The translations under genes were made by a program, and so were the position numbers. Of a DNA stretch of 64,000 nucleotides, positions 1-8,750 are shown in pieces. The notes under the pieces were generated by a model. It made no database searches, had not been told where the DNA came from, and saw only the letters and a program-made list of their open reading frames with translations. Every line of letters begins with the position of its first letter. The first letter of the stretch is position 1. Source of the DNA: Catenovulum maritimum (lineage in GTDB: Bacteria; Pseudomonadota; Gammaproteobacteria; Enterobacterales; Alteromonadaceae); the NCBI RefSeq assembly GCF_001050375.1, contig NZ_KQ130482.1, forward strand, positions 512,954 to 576,953, in the 5' to 3' direction.

Positions 1-213
1 ACTGCAACCCGTCATTATTACACAAGTCGAAATATGTGGATGGGGGATTATATGTTGAATGATGATGGAAGTCAGATTCTAGAAGGCGGTCTTCCAGTAG
101 AAGCTCCATTTGATGAAGGTAACGCATTAGTTGACGACGTATACAAAGGTCGAACTCAGATGATGTATAAAACGGGTACAAATTACCGCCTTAACTTACG
201 TGTTAACTTTTGA
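1..213 (+). CDS. TonB-dependent receptor, C-terminal end only
   Basis: The reading frame is open from the first base of the window and stops with TGA at 211-213, so only the last 70 residues of a longer protein are seen. The tail ends in YRLNLRVNF, alternating residues and closing with phenylalanine. This is the usual signature of the last strand of an outer-membrane beta-barrel recognised by the Bam machinery. In Alteromonadales polysaccharide loci such receptors import oligosaccharides using TonB energy. The lipoprotein gene starting 18 bp downstream in the same direction fits a receptor/surface-lipoprotein arrangement. The substrate cannot be told from this fragment. Confidence 0.75.
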   Translation, partial: TATRHYYTSRNMWMGDYMLNDDGSQILEGGLPVEAPFDEGNALVDDVYKGRTQMMYKTGTNYRLNLRVNF

Positions 214-231
214 TAGCGAGGTAACTAGATT

Positions 232-2538
232 ATGAAATTTTTTACAAAAACGATAGTAGCATCTTTTATCTCTGTTGCACTTGTTGGCTGTGGTGTTGAT
301 GTTGAAGAAAAACCAAAGAAAGGCAGTAACAACGCGCCTATAGTTTCACCTGCATTGCTTGAAGTTAATTTTATGGAATCAGATACGGGCTATGATGACC
401 CGAATGGTGGTGCCGATAAAGTTGATTATACATTTGTCGACTTAAAGGAAGGTGTATCTGACCCTGATACTTTGGACCGAGTTGCAATCAAATCAATTCG
501 ACCGATTTGGACGGATTGGTGTTTAGACACTGAAACCCCTGATGCTGACGGTTGTATTGATGACAGACCTAAAATTTCTACAGAGGAGTTTGGCTTTGAA
601 ATTTTAAATGATAAGGTCAAAGTGACGCCAACCGCGTTTGCGCCTATGTTGACTGATGAGCTTAGAGCATTTTTGCATTTAGAAGTAATATTTACTGATG
701 GTGAAGCTGAAGTTTCTCGTGAAGTGAAAATTACAGTACAAGGTGAAGATTATGCTCCTGTCATAGATCAAGTTAAAGTCACTGAAGCAAAAGTTGTGGT
801 TGCTGAGCGTGATCCGCAAGTGGTTGTTAACTTACTTGAGCATGCATCAGATAAAGATATCACTGATATGGCTATGTTTATTGTCAATAACGGTGCTACA
901 GGCTTTGAAGAACTGCAATTTCCAATTGTACAAGACCTATGGTTAAAAGAATGTACGCAATACATTTTTCCAGCGCTTACAGATGCGGAAAAGGCTGGCA
1001 AAACGGATGCTGAAATTGCAGTCATTCAAGCACAATTGGACTATGATAACCAACCATTACACGATGGCGCATTTTCTTGTAAGAAAGGATTCGGCAGTGA
1101 GTCAACTTTAACCGTTGACCCTTCGGTTTATGCTGATGAATTGTTTATTAAAGAGAAAAGGAATGTTGGTATTTCTTACACATTAACGGATGGCACGAAA
1201 GAAATTAGTGGTGTTAAAGTTGTTACTATAAGCGGTTTGCCACCAATTGGCTTCCCAGCGTTTAAAGCAGCTGAACATACAATTAATATTGAGGAATCCG
1301 GTGAAACCAATGGTGTTGTTGCGGTTGACTTGTTAGAACTAACAGAAGGCGATAATTTAGTCGCTATCAACTTAGTCCAAAAAGACAAAGCTGCACTCGA
1401 ATATGGTTTAACTTGGGACGGTAGTAATACCCTTAATGTTAATACTCATGCTTTCTTTGCTGAAACGCAACCGGGTCAACCACATGAGCTAATGTTTGAA
1501 TACAAGCTTCAAAATAGTGATTCTGGTGATGAAAGTGTCCAAACGCGCACATTAACAGTCGCGATTGCAGAGCGTAACTTTAACTTATTCCGTGCAGACT
1601 TAGATGCAGGATTAGATACACCAGACTCAAGTTTATTCTTGGATCCAAATGGCTTTACGCATGTTACTGACTTGGTTCAAGCGGGTGCCGGTGCTAAGCA
1701 ATCTATTGCTAAGAAAACAAATGATATTCCTGCGGCTAAGTTTCCTGACTTGGTTAAAGATAAGAAATATTATATTTCTTGGTGGTTTAAAAATGACGAA
1801 GCATCCGATCTAGAAGTAATGCCTATGGTAACTTTTGCTAATGGCCGAGCGCCAGCAGCAAATCAACTGTGGTCAGCAGGTTGGTGGGGCGGCTACCGTT
1901 TACCATATAAAGCTGCTGATGTAGGTGAATGGCGTGAGTGGTGGTACACACACAATACAGGTACATCACCTGTAGCTGATCCTGATTTATTAGGTATGTA
2001 TATCTTTAACAACAGTGGTGCACACGATAAGCCAAATTCTGTATGGGATTCGTTTAAAGTGGTTAACTTTAACTTTATTGATACTGCAGCAGCCGACATG
2101 ATTGAAAGCGATGCAGGTCAATTCCTTGATGCAGCATTAGTTACTAATAATGGTCAAGGTACAGTCACTGTTGATACAGCTACGCAAGCGCTTCAAGTGG
2201 ATACCACAGGTAAATCTGAAGCTGTAGTTGTTAGTTTACCGGTTAAAGCGGGTTCGGTAAAAACAGGTGGTCGCTATATGGTGGAATTTGAGCTACCTGT
2301 AGGTTTGAAAAACTTTGCGATTCGTTTGTCAAATGCAGGTGGTTCTGCCACGATTGCACGTGATATGACAAATCGAAATGTTGATTCAAATTCAAATGTT
2401 GCTCTAGTAATGTTAACTGAATTTGAGAAGCCTTCTGGTGTTAATTGGAAAGATGAAGATGTTACTTTAGACTTTGTCTTCTGGCAAAACGATCAATCTT
2501 TCACTATCAAAGATGTTCGCCTTTATCAGATTCCATAA
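232..2538 (+). CDS. Lipoprotein with cadherin-like and carbohydrate-binding-like regions
   Basis: A 768-residue protein starting with a lipoprotein signal (hydrophobic stretch, then VALVGC with the lipobox cysteine at residue 20). It begins 18 bp after the receptor with a GAGGT ribosome site, so the two are probably co-transcribed. Residues about 35-175 and 270-340 read like Ig/cadherin-type beta domains. Residues about 445-615 contain a Trp/Tyr-rich stretch (SWWFKND, SAGWWGGYR, EWREWWYTHN) typical of beta-sandwich sugar-binding modules, and another beta domain follows. No catalytic motif was found. The likely role is a surface glycan-binding partner of the receptor, analogous in position to SusD/SusE proteins but not recognisably homologous. 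Product family is not recognised. Confidence 0.6.
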   Translation: MKFFTKTIVASFISVALVGCGVDVEEKPKKGSNNAPIVSPALLEVNFMESDTGYDDPNGGADKVDYTFVDLKEGVSDPDTLDRVAIKSIRPIWTDWCLDTETPDADGCIDDRPKISTEEFGFEILNDKVKVTPTAFAPMLTDELRAFLHLEVIFTDGEAEVSREVKITVQGEDYAPVIDQVKVTEAKVVVAERDPQVVVNLLEHASDKDITDMAMFIVNNGATGFEELQFPIVQDLWLKECTQYIFPALTDAEKAGKTDAEIAVIQAQLDYDNQPLHDGAFSCKKGFGSESTLTVDPSVYADELFIKEKRNVGISYTLTDGTKEISGVKVVTISGLPPIGFPAFKAAEHTINIEESGETNGVVAVDLLELTEGDNLVAINLVQKDKAALEYGLTWDGSNTLNVNTHAFFAETQPGQPHELMFEYKLQNSDSGDESVQTRTLTVAIAERNFNLFRADLDAGLDTPDSSLFLDPNGFTHVTDLVQAGAGAKQSIAKKTNDIPAAKFPDLVKDKKYYISWWFKNDEASDLEVMPMVTFANGRAPAANQLWSAGWWGGYRLPYKAADVGEWREWWYTHNTGTSPVADPDLLGMYIFNNSGAHDKPNSVWDSFKVVNFNFIDTAAADMIESDAGQFLDAALVTNNGQGTVTVDTATQALQVDTTGKSEAVVVSLPVKAGSVKTGGRYMVEFELPVGLKNFAIRLSNAGGSATIARDMTNRNVDSNSNVALVMLTEFEKPSGVNWKDEDVTLDFVFWQNDQSFTIKDVRLYQIP

Positions 2539-2566
2539 CCTCTGATTAGGTTTGGTCATTACTATT

Positions 2567-2591
2567 AGCCCTCCTTGTGAGGGCTTTTTTT
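2567..2591 (+). terminator. Rho-independent terminator after the lipoprotein gene
   Basis: Perfect 7-bp stem (AGCCCTC at 2567-2573, GAGGGCT at 2579-2585) with a 5-base loop, followed by seven T residues. It lies 29 bp after the stop codon and separates the receptor/lipoprotein unit from the sulfatase. Confidence 0.85.
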
Positions 2592-2640
2592 ATACTTAAA
2601 AATAATTTTTATTCAAACTTAACCAATATTGGACGCTGTT

Positions 2641-4452
2641 ATGAAAAGAATCTCAGTTTATGCTGTTTTAATCAGCCTATTTTTGCTGACTGGATGTGTT
2701 AGTACACAAGATGAAAAACCTGTAATAGACACAAGTTTGGAGCAATCTCAACGTCAACCCAATCTAGTACTTATTCTAATTGATGACTTAAGCCATTATG
2801 GTTTCACAACTTATGGCGCGGACGTTATCCGGTCAAAACATGGTAAATTTGCTGACATTCAATTCTCAACACCTAATATAGACAAGCTAGCTGAACAAGG
2901 TATTAGAATTGAAAATGCTTTTACTCATCCGTTATGTGAGAACACTCGCATTGCGCTAATGAGCGGTAAACAAAACAATCGAAATTATTTAAAACCTAAA
3001 TCACAGCATGCGTCTGACATTACTTTTAGTGATGTATTTAAACGAGCTGGCTACACCACAGGTATGTTTGGTAAATGGAAGCAAACCCGTGGCACCAAAG
3101 AAATTGCAGCTAAAGACTATATTAGTGAATTTGGTTGGGATGAGTATGTTGCATTCGACGTAGTTGAAGAAGGGCAACGTTTTATCAATCCAAATTTGGT
3201 GATAAATGGTGAGTTAGTTGACTATAGAAAGCGCACCGACCTAGATCCTGAAACCGGCCGCCGTTGGTATGGCCCTGATATTTATAATCGACACGTGCTT
3301 AATTTTATCGAAAAAAATCAAGATAAACCTTTCTTTTTATATTACCCAATGGCACTTGTACACGACGACCATAAACCGACGCCAGATACGAAACCTAACA
3401 CTATTTTTGACCAGTTCGATGAGTGGCCAAATAATAGAAATGGTCATACGGGAGATGATCCAAAATACATAGCGGACATGATTGAATATACTGATAAGCT
3501 TATCGGCAAATTGGTGACTAAATTAGATCAACTAAAATTACGTGAAGATACCTTAATTATTGTCATGGGCGATAATGGCACCAAAGAAATTTTTGCCCAC
3601 GTTAAAAAAGATGGAACAGTTTACCCGGCTCGCAAAGGTGGTAATACTGACAATGGGATCCATGTTGGTATGGTGTTAAGCCAACCGGGCACTATTGAAG
3701 CGGGTCAAAATACAGTGAGAAGTTATGATGGCTTAGTGTATTTAACCGATGTATTTCCGACTATGGCAGAAGCTGCAGGTGTCGCCATCCCAAAAGAAAC
3801 TCGTTTAGATGGTATGAGTTTTTGGCCACAAATGCTCGGCGAAACAAAACAACACAGGCGGCACATTTACAGTTGGTATATAGCCAACGGTAGATACGAT
3901 GACATTGAAAATAATGAACGTTTTACCCATTTTGCATTTAATAAATCGTACAAATATTATGGCTCAACCAAAGCTTATCCAGATGGACGTTTTTTTGATT
4001 TAACTACTGATCCGTTAGAACGAGCAGGAGATAGCTATATTGAGGTTCGCTGGGGCGTTCGTCGCTATAGTGGACTGGATATCAATAAGTTAACACCAGT
4101 ACAGCGACAGGCTTATGTAGCGCTTAAGCAAGTGGTTGAAGACAATAAAAATGTCGATGCGCAGCGGCTGATTATTCATTCGACTAAATCGACTATAAAA
4201 CTAGGTACAAAGTTAGATCTAAATGTGTCCACTTTGCCGTTTAGTGCCAATAGAGATGGCGTGATTTGGGTGTCTTCTGATCCTTCAATTGCATCTGTAA
4301 ATAAATTTGGTGAAGTTACTACCCATAAAACAGGTAAGGTGAATATAGATGTTTATTCATGGAGTGATGCTAAACCCTTAGCGGACGGTAAGTCACCAAG
4401 CTTTTTAACATCCGGCATCACAGACCGAGTTCAACTCACTATTACCAAATAG
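2641..4452 (+). CDS. Lipoprotein sulfatase (S1 family) with C-terminal Big_2 domain
   Basis: A 603-residue arylsulfatase-fold enzyme expected to remove sulfate esters from algal polysaccharide. The ATG at 2641 is preferred over the in-frame TTG at 2629 because it gives a clean lipoprotein signal (LFLLTGC, cysteine at 19) and has GGA about 10 bases upstream. Metal-site residues are visible at D48-D49 (LILIDDL) and in VMGDNG near residues 305-315. The catalytic segment reads C99-E-N-T-R103-IALMSGK. The cysteine and arginine of the formylglycine signature C-x-P-S-R are kept, but proline and serine are replaced by Asn and Thr. Residues about 515-600 form a Big_2 (Ig-like) domain. It stands between two terminators, so it is probably transcribed alone. 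Confidence 0.85.
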   Translation: MKRISVYAVLISLFLLTGCVSTQDEKPVIDTSLEQSQRQPNLVLILIDDLSHYGFTTYGADVIRSKHGKFADIQFSTPNIDKLAEQGIRIENAFTHPLCENTRIALMSGKQNNRNYLKPKSQHASDITFSDVFKRAGYTTGMFGKWKQTRGTKEIAAKDYISEFGWDEYVAFDVVEEGQRFINPNLVINGELVDYRKRTDLDPETGRRWYGPDIYNRHVLNFIEKNQDKPFFLYYPMALVHDDHKPTPDTKPNTIFDQFDEWPNNRNGHTGDDPKYIADMIEYTDKLIGKLVTKLDQLKLREDTLIIVMGDNGTKEIFAHVKKDGTVYPARKGGNTDNGIHVGMVLSQPGTIEAGQNTVRSYDGLVYLTDVFPTMAEAAGVAIPKETRLDGMSFWPQMLGETKQHRRHIYSWYIANGRYDDIENNERFTHFAFNKSYKYYGSTKAYPDGRFFDLTTDPLERAGDSYIEVRWGVRRYSGLDINKLTPVQRQAYVALKQVVEDNKNVDAQRLIIHSTKSTIKLGTKLDLNVSTLPFSANRDGVIWVSSDPSIASVNKFGEVTTHKTGKVNIDVYSWSDAKPLADGKSPSFLTSGITDRVQLTITK

Positions 4453-4466
4453 CAGAGCTTAATATA

Positions 4467-4499
4467 AATGCTCGAATCTATATGAGTTCGAGCATTTTA
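4467..4499 (+). terminator. Terminator hairpin after the sulfatase gene
   Basis: A perfect 10-bp stem (AATGCTCGAA at 4467-4476 with TTCGAGCATT at 4487-4496) begins 14 bp after the sulfatase stop. The T tract is short (TTTT). Confidence 0.7.
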
Positions 4500-4897
4500 C
4501 CTTTAAAGATTTTGTAGAAATTAAATTTCAAGTGCAGATATCTTAATCGAGATATTTGACTTAGTTATATTGAATCATGTCATTTTTATTAACAATTATC
4601 TTGTTTTTCTTAAATTCGGGAACAAGATTAAGCTTAAGTTATGTTATTAAAGGTTTAATTTGTTTTTTTAGCGCGTTTCGTCTAAGTTGGACACTATCCT
4701 TAAAGTTGCTTTTTTAACATTAATAAAACAAAATAACTGAATTTTATTGATATTCTTTATTTGATACTTATACTGCATTTTGACTCAAGACACATTGAGC
4801 AGAAAATTTTGTCTCTTTATTGGTAGAAATGCCACCGGTAGCATTTCGATCTAGGGCAAATTTATTAAATAAAAATAGCACCTCAAAAGGATGAAAA
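4500..4897 (+). promoter_or_regulatory. Promoter region of the pectate lyase, with a 22-bp palindrome
   Basis: This gene-free stretch holds a near-perfect palindrome at 4826-4847: GAAATGC, central ACCGGT flanked by one mismatched pair, GCATTTC. It lies 50 bp before the PL1 start codon. The symmetric ACCGGT centre resembles LacI-family operators. A TTGACT hexamer at 4780-4785 could be a -35 box, with no convincing -10. The ribosome site AAAAGGATG directly precedes the ATG. The rest is AT-rich without other structure I can support. Confidence 0.5.
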
Positions 4898-6895
4898 ATG
4901 AAAACTAAACAATATGTAAAACACTCTATACAGGCAGTAGCAGTACTGAGCGCATTGTACGCTAATGCCGCTGTCGCATCGGGTTATCATACTCAAAATG
5001 GTGGGACAACCGGCGGCGAAGGCGGCCAAGTGGTACGTGCAACATCTGGTACCCAAATTCATGCTGCTTTGTGTAATCGAGCCTCTAGTGATACGCCGAT
5101 TATCATTGAAGTTGAGGGGACTATTAACCATGGCAACACATCTAAAGTGTCGGGCGATAGCTGTAATACTGCCGATGATAAAATTGAGTTAAAAGATATC
5201 AGTAACGTTACCTTAATTGGGGTTGGTAGCGGAGCTTTGTTCGATGAACTTGGCATTCACATCCGTAATGCATCAAACATTATCATTCGGAACGTGCATG
5301 TAAGAAACGTTAAAAAGTCAGGTTCGCCTACTTCTAATGGTGGTGATGCTATTGGTATGGAAAGTGACGTTTATAATGTTTGGGTTGATCACGCAACTTT
5401 GGAAGCAGGTGGTGGAGAAAGTGCTGGTTACGATGCACTATTTGATATGAAAGCTAATACTAAATTCGTGACACTTTCGTACAGTATTTTACGTAATTCA
5501 GGCCGTGGTGGCCTAGTTGGTTCAAGCGATAGTGATGATAATAATGGCCCGGTTACTTTCCATCATAACCTATATCAAAACATAGATTCACGAGCTCCTT
5601 TATTACGCCACGCAACTGCTCATGCCTATAATAATCACTATGTTAGTTTAAATAAATCAGGTATGAACCCAAGAATTGGTGGCCAAATCCGCGCGGATAA
5701 CAATTATTTTGAAGATTCAAAAGATGTGTTAGGTACTTTCTATACAAACGATATGGGTTATTGGCAAGTTAATGGCAATATCTTTGATAATGTGAGTTGG
5801 ACAAGTGAAGAAAGCAGTAATCATCCAGCGGGTCCAAATCCTACTTCAACCACTTCTATCAGTATTCCCTATAATTTTCAATTAGATGACGCAAGTTGTG
5901 TTCCTAGTATAGTGTCGTCTACCGCAGGCGCAAACAAAGGCTTAAATACTTCCGATGGTAGTTGCTCAGTTGTCGATGGTGGCGATACAGGCAATGGCGA
6001 TACAGGCAACGGTGAGACAGGTAACGGTAACGGTGACACAGGTAACGGCGGCACAGGCGAGAACTTAGCACTAAGTGCAGGCGCTGATGGCAGCTCAAAA
6101 GCCAGCGGTTCGAGTTATGGTAATGTGATTGATGGGGAAACTTCAACTTATTGGTCGCCATCTGGTTCAACCGGTACAATAAATGTTAAGAACTTAAATA
6201 CCAACGTTAATGCGGTTCGCATTGTTCAAGCAAATAACGTGATTACCTCGTGGTCACTGGTAAATTATGATACAGGGACTACTTTAGCGTCAGGCTCTTC
6301 TATTCCTGATGTGATTACTTTTACTACAGCGAATTTATCTAAACTTAGCTTTGTGATTCATTCAGCAAATAGCACACCTAAAATTGCGGAATTTGAGGTT
6401 TACAATGGGTATTCAGCGGACTCTAGTTCTGGTGGGTCTAGTTCTTCTGCTTCAAACGGAACCGTAAATGGCACTTATCGAATTGTTCCACTTCATAGCG
6501 GAAAAACAATTGATTTAGCCGGTTGTAATACAGGCAATGCTGCCAATATCCAACAATGGGCTTGGTTAAATAACGATTGTCAAAAATTCAATATTAGTTC
6601 TGTAGACGGTATATGGCATCGTATTTCACCTGTTGCCTCTCCAACTCGTGGTTTTGATGTCGATTCCTTATCAACCGCAGCAGGAGCAAATATTATGTTA
6701 TGGGATTATTGGGGTGGGTATAACCAACAGTTTCGTTTCCAAAGTGCAGGCTCAGGTAAATGGCGCATCATTAATCGCAATAGCGAGCTCTGTTTAGATA
6801 TTTCTAATAAGTCAGCTGGTGATGGGGCAAACATTTTGCAATGGACTTGTAATGCGGGCGCTGAAAACCAAATGTTTATCCTTGAACGTCAATAA
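4898..6895 (+). CDS. Secreted pectate lyase (PL1) with discoidin-like and ricin-type (CBM13) domains
   Basis: A 665-residue secreted lyase with a signal peptide to about residue 28. Residues 29-350 are a PL1 right-handed beta-helix: GGDAIGM (D150), VWVDHATLE (D164), YDALFDMK (D183) supply the expected calcium ligands. VGSSDSD, TFHHNLYQN and SRAPLLR (R232/R237) match the conserved core and catalytic arginine region of pectate lyases. A GDTGNG-rich linker (about 361-388) leads to an F5/8-type-C-like domain (about 388-510). A Ser-rich linker and a ricin B/CBM13 domain follow (about 525-665), with the repeated Q-W motifs of that fold. Family knowledge predicts cleavage of polygalacturonate by beta-elimination. 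The operator-like palindrome upstream suggests substrate-controlled expression. Confidence 0.88.
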   Translation: MKTKQYVKHSIQAVAVLSALYANAAVASGYHTQNGGTTGGEGGQVVRATSGTQIHAALCNRASSDTPIIIEVEGTINHGNTSKVSGDSCNTADDKIELKDISNVTLIGVGSGALFDELGIHIRNASNIIIRNVHVRNVKKSGSPTSNGGDAIGMESDVYNVWVDHATLEAGGGESAGYDALFDMKANTKFVTLSYSILRNSGRGGLVGSSDSDDNNGPVTFHHNLYQNIDSRAPLLRHATAHAYNNHYVSLNKSGMNPRIGGQIRADNNYFEDSKDVLGTFYTNDMGYWQVNGNIFDNVSWTSEESSNHPAGPNPTSTTSISIPYNFQLDDASCVPSIVSSTAGANKGLNTSDGSCSVVDGGDTGNGDTGNGETGNGNGDTGNGGTGENLALSAGADGSSKASGSSYGNVIDGETSTYWSPSGSTGTINVKNLNTNVNAVRIVQANNVITSWSLVNYDTGTTLASGSSIPDVITFTTANLSKLSFVIHSANSTPKIAEFEVYNGYSADSSSGGSSSSASNGTVNGTYRIVPLHSGKTIDLAGCNTGNAANIQQWAWLNNDCQKFNISSVDGIWHRISPVASPTRGFDVDSLSTAAGANIMLWDYWGGYNQQFRFQSAGSGKWRIINRNSELCLDISNKSAGDGANILQWTCNAGAENQMFILERQ

Positions 6896-6916
6896 GACAT
6901 CAATGGAAATAGGTAA

Positions 6917-6946
6917 CGGGGTTCTTTTATGAATCCCGCTGCTTTT
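6917..6946 (+). terminator. Terminator after the pectate lyase gene
   Basis: Eight-base stem CGGGGTTC (6917-6924) with GAATCCCG (6931-6938), including one G-U pair, then GCTTTTAG. It begins 22 bp after the stop codon. Confidence 0.6.
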
Positions 6947-7079
6947 AGATTAAATGATATAAATTGAATTGTTTAAAGTGGGGAGGTTTGAAGTTAAATA
7001 ATATTTTTTTATGATTTATAAGGGCAGTTAAAATTTTGATGTGCTCAGTTTTCCTATTTTAGCTATTTTTATGTCTTTC

Positions 7080-7369
7080 TCATAAGTAAATAGCGCCTGC
7101 TAACGTTCCAAAAGGAATGTTTACTAAAATAATAATTGAAACCGGAAATGCAAATCCATGAGCTGTTTCATTTTGTTTAATGAGGCAAATATCACCGAGA
7201 AACGCCAAAAAATTAACCACAATAAAAAAATTATGAGTAAAGTTGAAGCTAGATCATGCATTCTGCACTCACCAAGTATCTCAAATCCATAAAGCGCGAT
7301 GAAAGTGATTACAGATACGCCCCCGTATAAAGAAAGCGAAATTCCACAACTTTGAAAATTTTTAGCCAT
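7080..7369 (-). pseudogene. Small membrane protein, probably frameshifted
   Basis: Reading leftward from the ATG at 7369 (AGG seven bases upstream) the frame encodes 81 residues with two hydrophobic segments and stops at 7124. A second frame in the same direction, open from about 7255 to a TGA at 7080-7082, encodes a more protein-like tail. That tail has a hydrophobic helix, the charged loop IKQNETAHG, then VSIIILVNIPFGTLAGAIYL at the very end. The two frames together would give a protein of about 95 residues with three membrane segments, so a frameshift near 7255 is the likeliest reading. Alternatives are an intact 81-residue protein or chance. I do not recognise the family. Confidence 0.35.
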
Positions 7370-7644
7370 AAAAAACCTATGTTTAACAAGACCTAACACA
7401 CCATGTTCGACAGAAACGATTGTTAATTAAAAGCTGAGTATAAAGGTTATGCCAATTCAGCATCAATTTTTGTATAGGCACTCAGAGCATAATTTTTGCT
7501 AGGTTACTTGCCCAACTTCAATCAAGCTTCGTGAAGCAGGATTTTATCGCATACTGAATTGGCTTATTATTTTATATTGAAAATCAGCCTATTAGGGGTT
7601 GCGGGATAAATCAAACAGTCCAAATCCTGTCTGCTTTAGCTAAG

Positions 7645-8580
7645 CTATTTTACCTCTATACTCGTTACAAACATGCGCCAAAATTGGCTGTTTAATTGAA
7701 TACTGTCGTTTAGGCCTAAAATCCATAAGACTTCGACCATATCCGAGTAATCAGTACCACCTTGCTGATGCAATTTACCGTGTATGTGTGGTAGGTTTTT
7801 GATGTAGTCGTCTGCCATTGTCCAAAGTTTTTTGGCATGGGTTTTAGTATTGTTTTCTGAGCGAGCAGCATCTAACCATTTACTATCGCCTGGATTAAAA
7901 TCAGTTTCAGTTTGGCGGCCTTGTAAGCGCGCCGTATGAGCGCCACGTATCGTTTTAGCGCTATGGCCTTGGCCGTAATGTTCGTTACCATCATCTATCG
8001 CTACATAAGTCGTATTTTGTTGAACGTAGCTTAATTTTTGTTTGTTCGATTCTTGCTCGTTAAACCAACTGTGTTGAACAACAATAATTCTCTCTTTACT
8101 GTCTTTGGCTGTTACGCCATTGTCTTGTTCAAGTAATAGTTTTAACCAGTCGTGAGTAAAACCATTTTGTCCTGCTTCCATTACCCAAACCTTTGCTTGG
8201 TTATTGTTTTGTTTGAGTGCAGATAACACGACTTGGTACATTTGTTTTACGGCTTTGTCGTGGTCGGCTAAGGCATCAAACCATGCACTGTTTTTTGCGC
8301 CAAATGCTTGGATCATTAATTCAGGTACTCGGTATTGTTTACCGCTTGTTCTTTCAGCTGTACCTTGTACCGCATAGGTTCTCGGCAATAAACTTTTGTA
8401 GTCTGGGTGGGCAAGTAGGCTACCTAATGCAGCTATCGCATGGACATCATCTAAATCACCCTTTATATCAAATTGGGCGAGTAGGGTGTCATGTTCTAAA
8501 TCGAAATCTTGTCTTTGTTCGGCATAGCTGTTTGTTACTAAACCTATTAATAAAGCGATTGTTAGGCAGATTTTTTTCAT
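7645..8580 (-). CDS. Secreted nucleoside-hydrolase-like protein
   Basis: A 311-residue protein with a signal peptide (cleavage near SYAE, residue 20). The N-terminal segment LLAQFDIKGDLDDVHAIAAL resembles the aspartate-rich calcium-binding loop (DxDxxxDD) that starts ribonucleoside-hydrolase-fold enzymes. The later VWVMEAGQNG and VAIDDGNEHYG segments fit that fold loosely. Related nucleoside-hydrolase-like domains occur in polysaccharide-degrading marine bacteria, so the substrate may be a glycoside rather than a nucleoside. The gene is followed on its own strand by no clear terminator, and a terminator at 8713-8739 separates it from the upstream genes. Function is tentative. Confidence 0.45.
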   Translation of the reverse strand: MKKICLTIALLIGLVTNSYAEQRQDFDLEHDTLLAQFDIKGDLDDVHAIAALGSLLAHPDYKSLLPRTYAVQGTAERTSGKQYRVPELMIQAFGAKNSAWFDALADHDKAVKQMYQVVLSALKQNNNQAKVWVMEAGQNGFTHDWLKLLLEQDNGVTAKDSKERIIVVQHSWFNEQESNKQKLSYVQQNTTYVAIDDGNEHYGQGHSAKTIRGAHTARLQGRQTETDFNPGDSKWLDAARSENNTKTHAKKLWTMADDYIKNLPHIHGKLHQQGGTDYSDMVEVLWILGLNDSIQLNSQFWRMFVTSIEVK

Positions 8581-8712
8581 AGTGTATCCATTTTTAAATT
8601 GGGCACTTCAAATTTCTGAGTCTTGATAGTGAGGTTTGTTGCTTGAATTTATTCTGTGTTTAAATTAAACATGTTGAATCTGATGTGCGTGAATCTTTTT
8701 TGACCTTATAAA

Positions 8713-8739
8713 TAAAAAAACCGCCCAAACTGCAGGCGG
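8713..8739 (-). terminator. Terminator of the GntR-PhoD-UnbV unit
   Basis: Read on the minus strand: CCGCC, a short loop, GGCGG, then seven T residues, placed just after the stop of the UnbV gene. Confidence 0.7.
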
Positions 8740-8750
8740 CTGTCAACAAA

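Noticed and set aside
5980-6060. Short tandem repeat around 6 kb as a mobile or regulatory repeat
   Set aside because: It encodes the GDTGNG linker between domains of the pectate lyase, an ordinary flexible linker.
8217-8582. 121-residue plus-strand frame over the nucleoside-hydrolase-like gene
   Set aside because: Antisense to a gene with signal peptide and family-like motif; composition is not protein-like.
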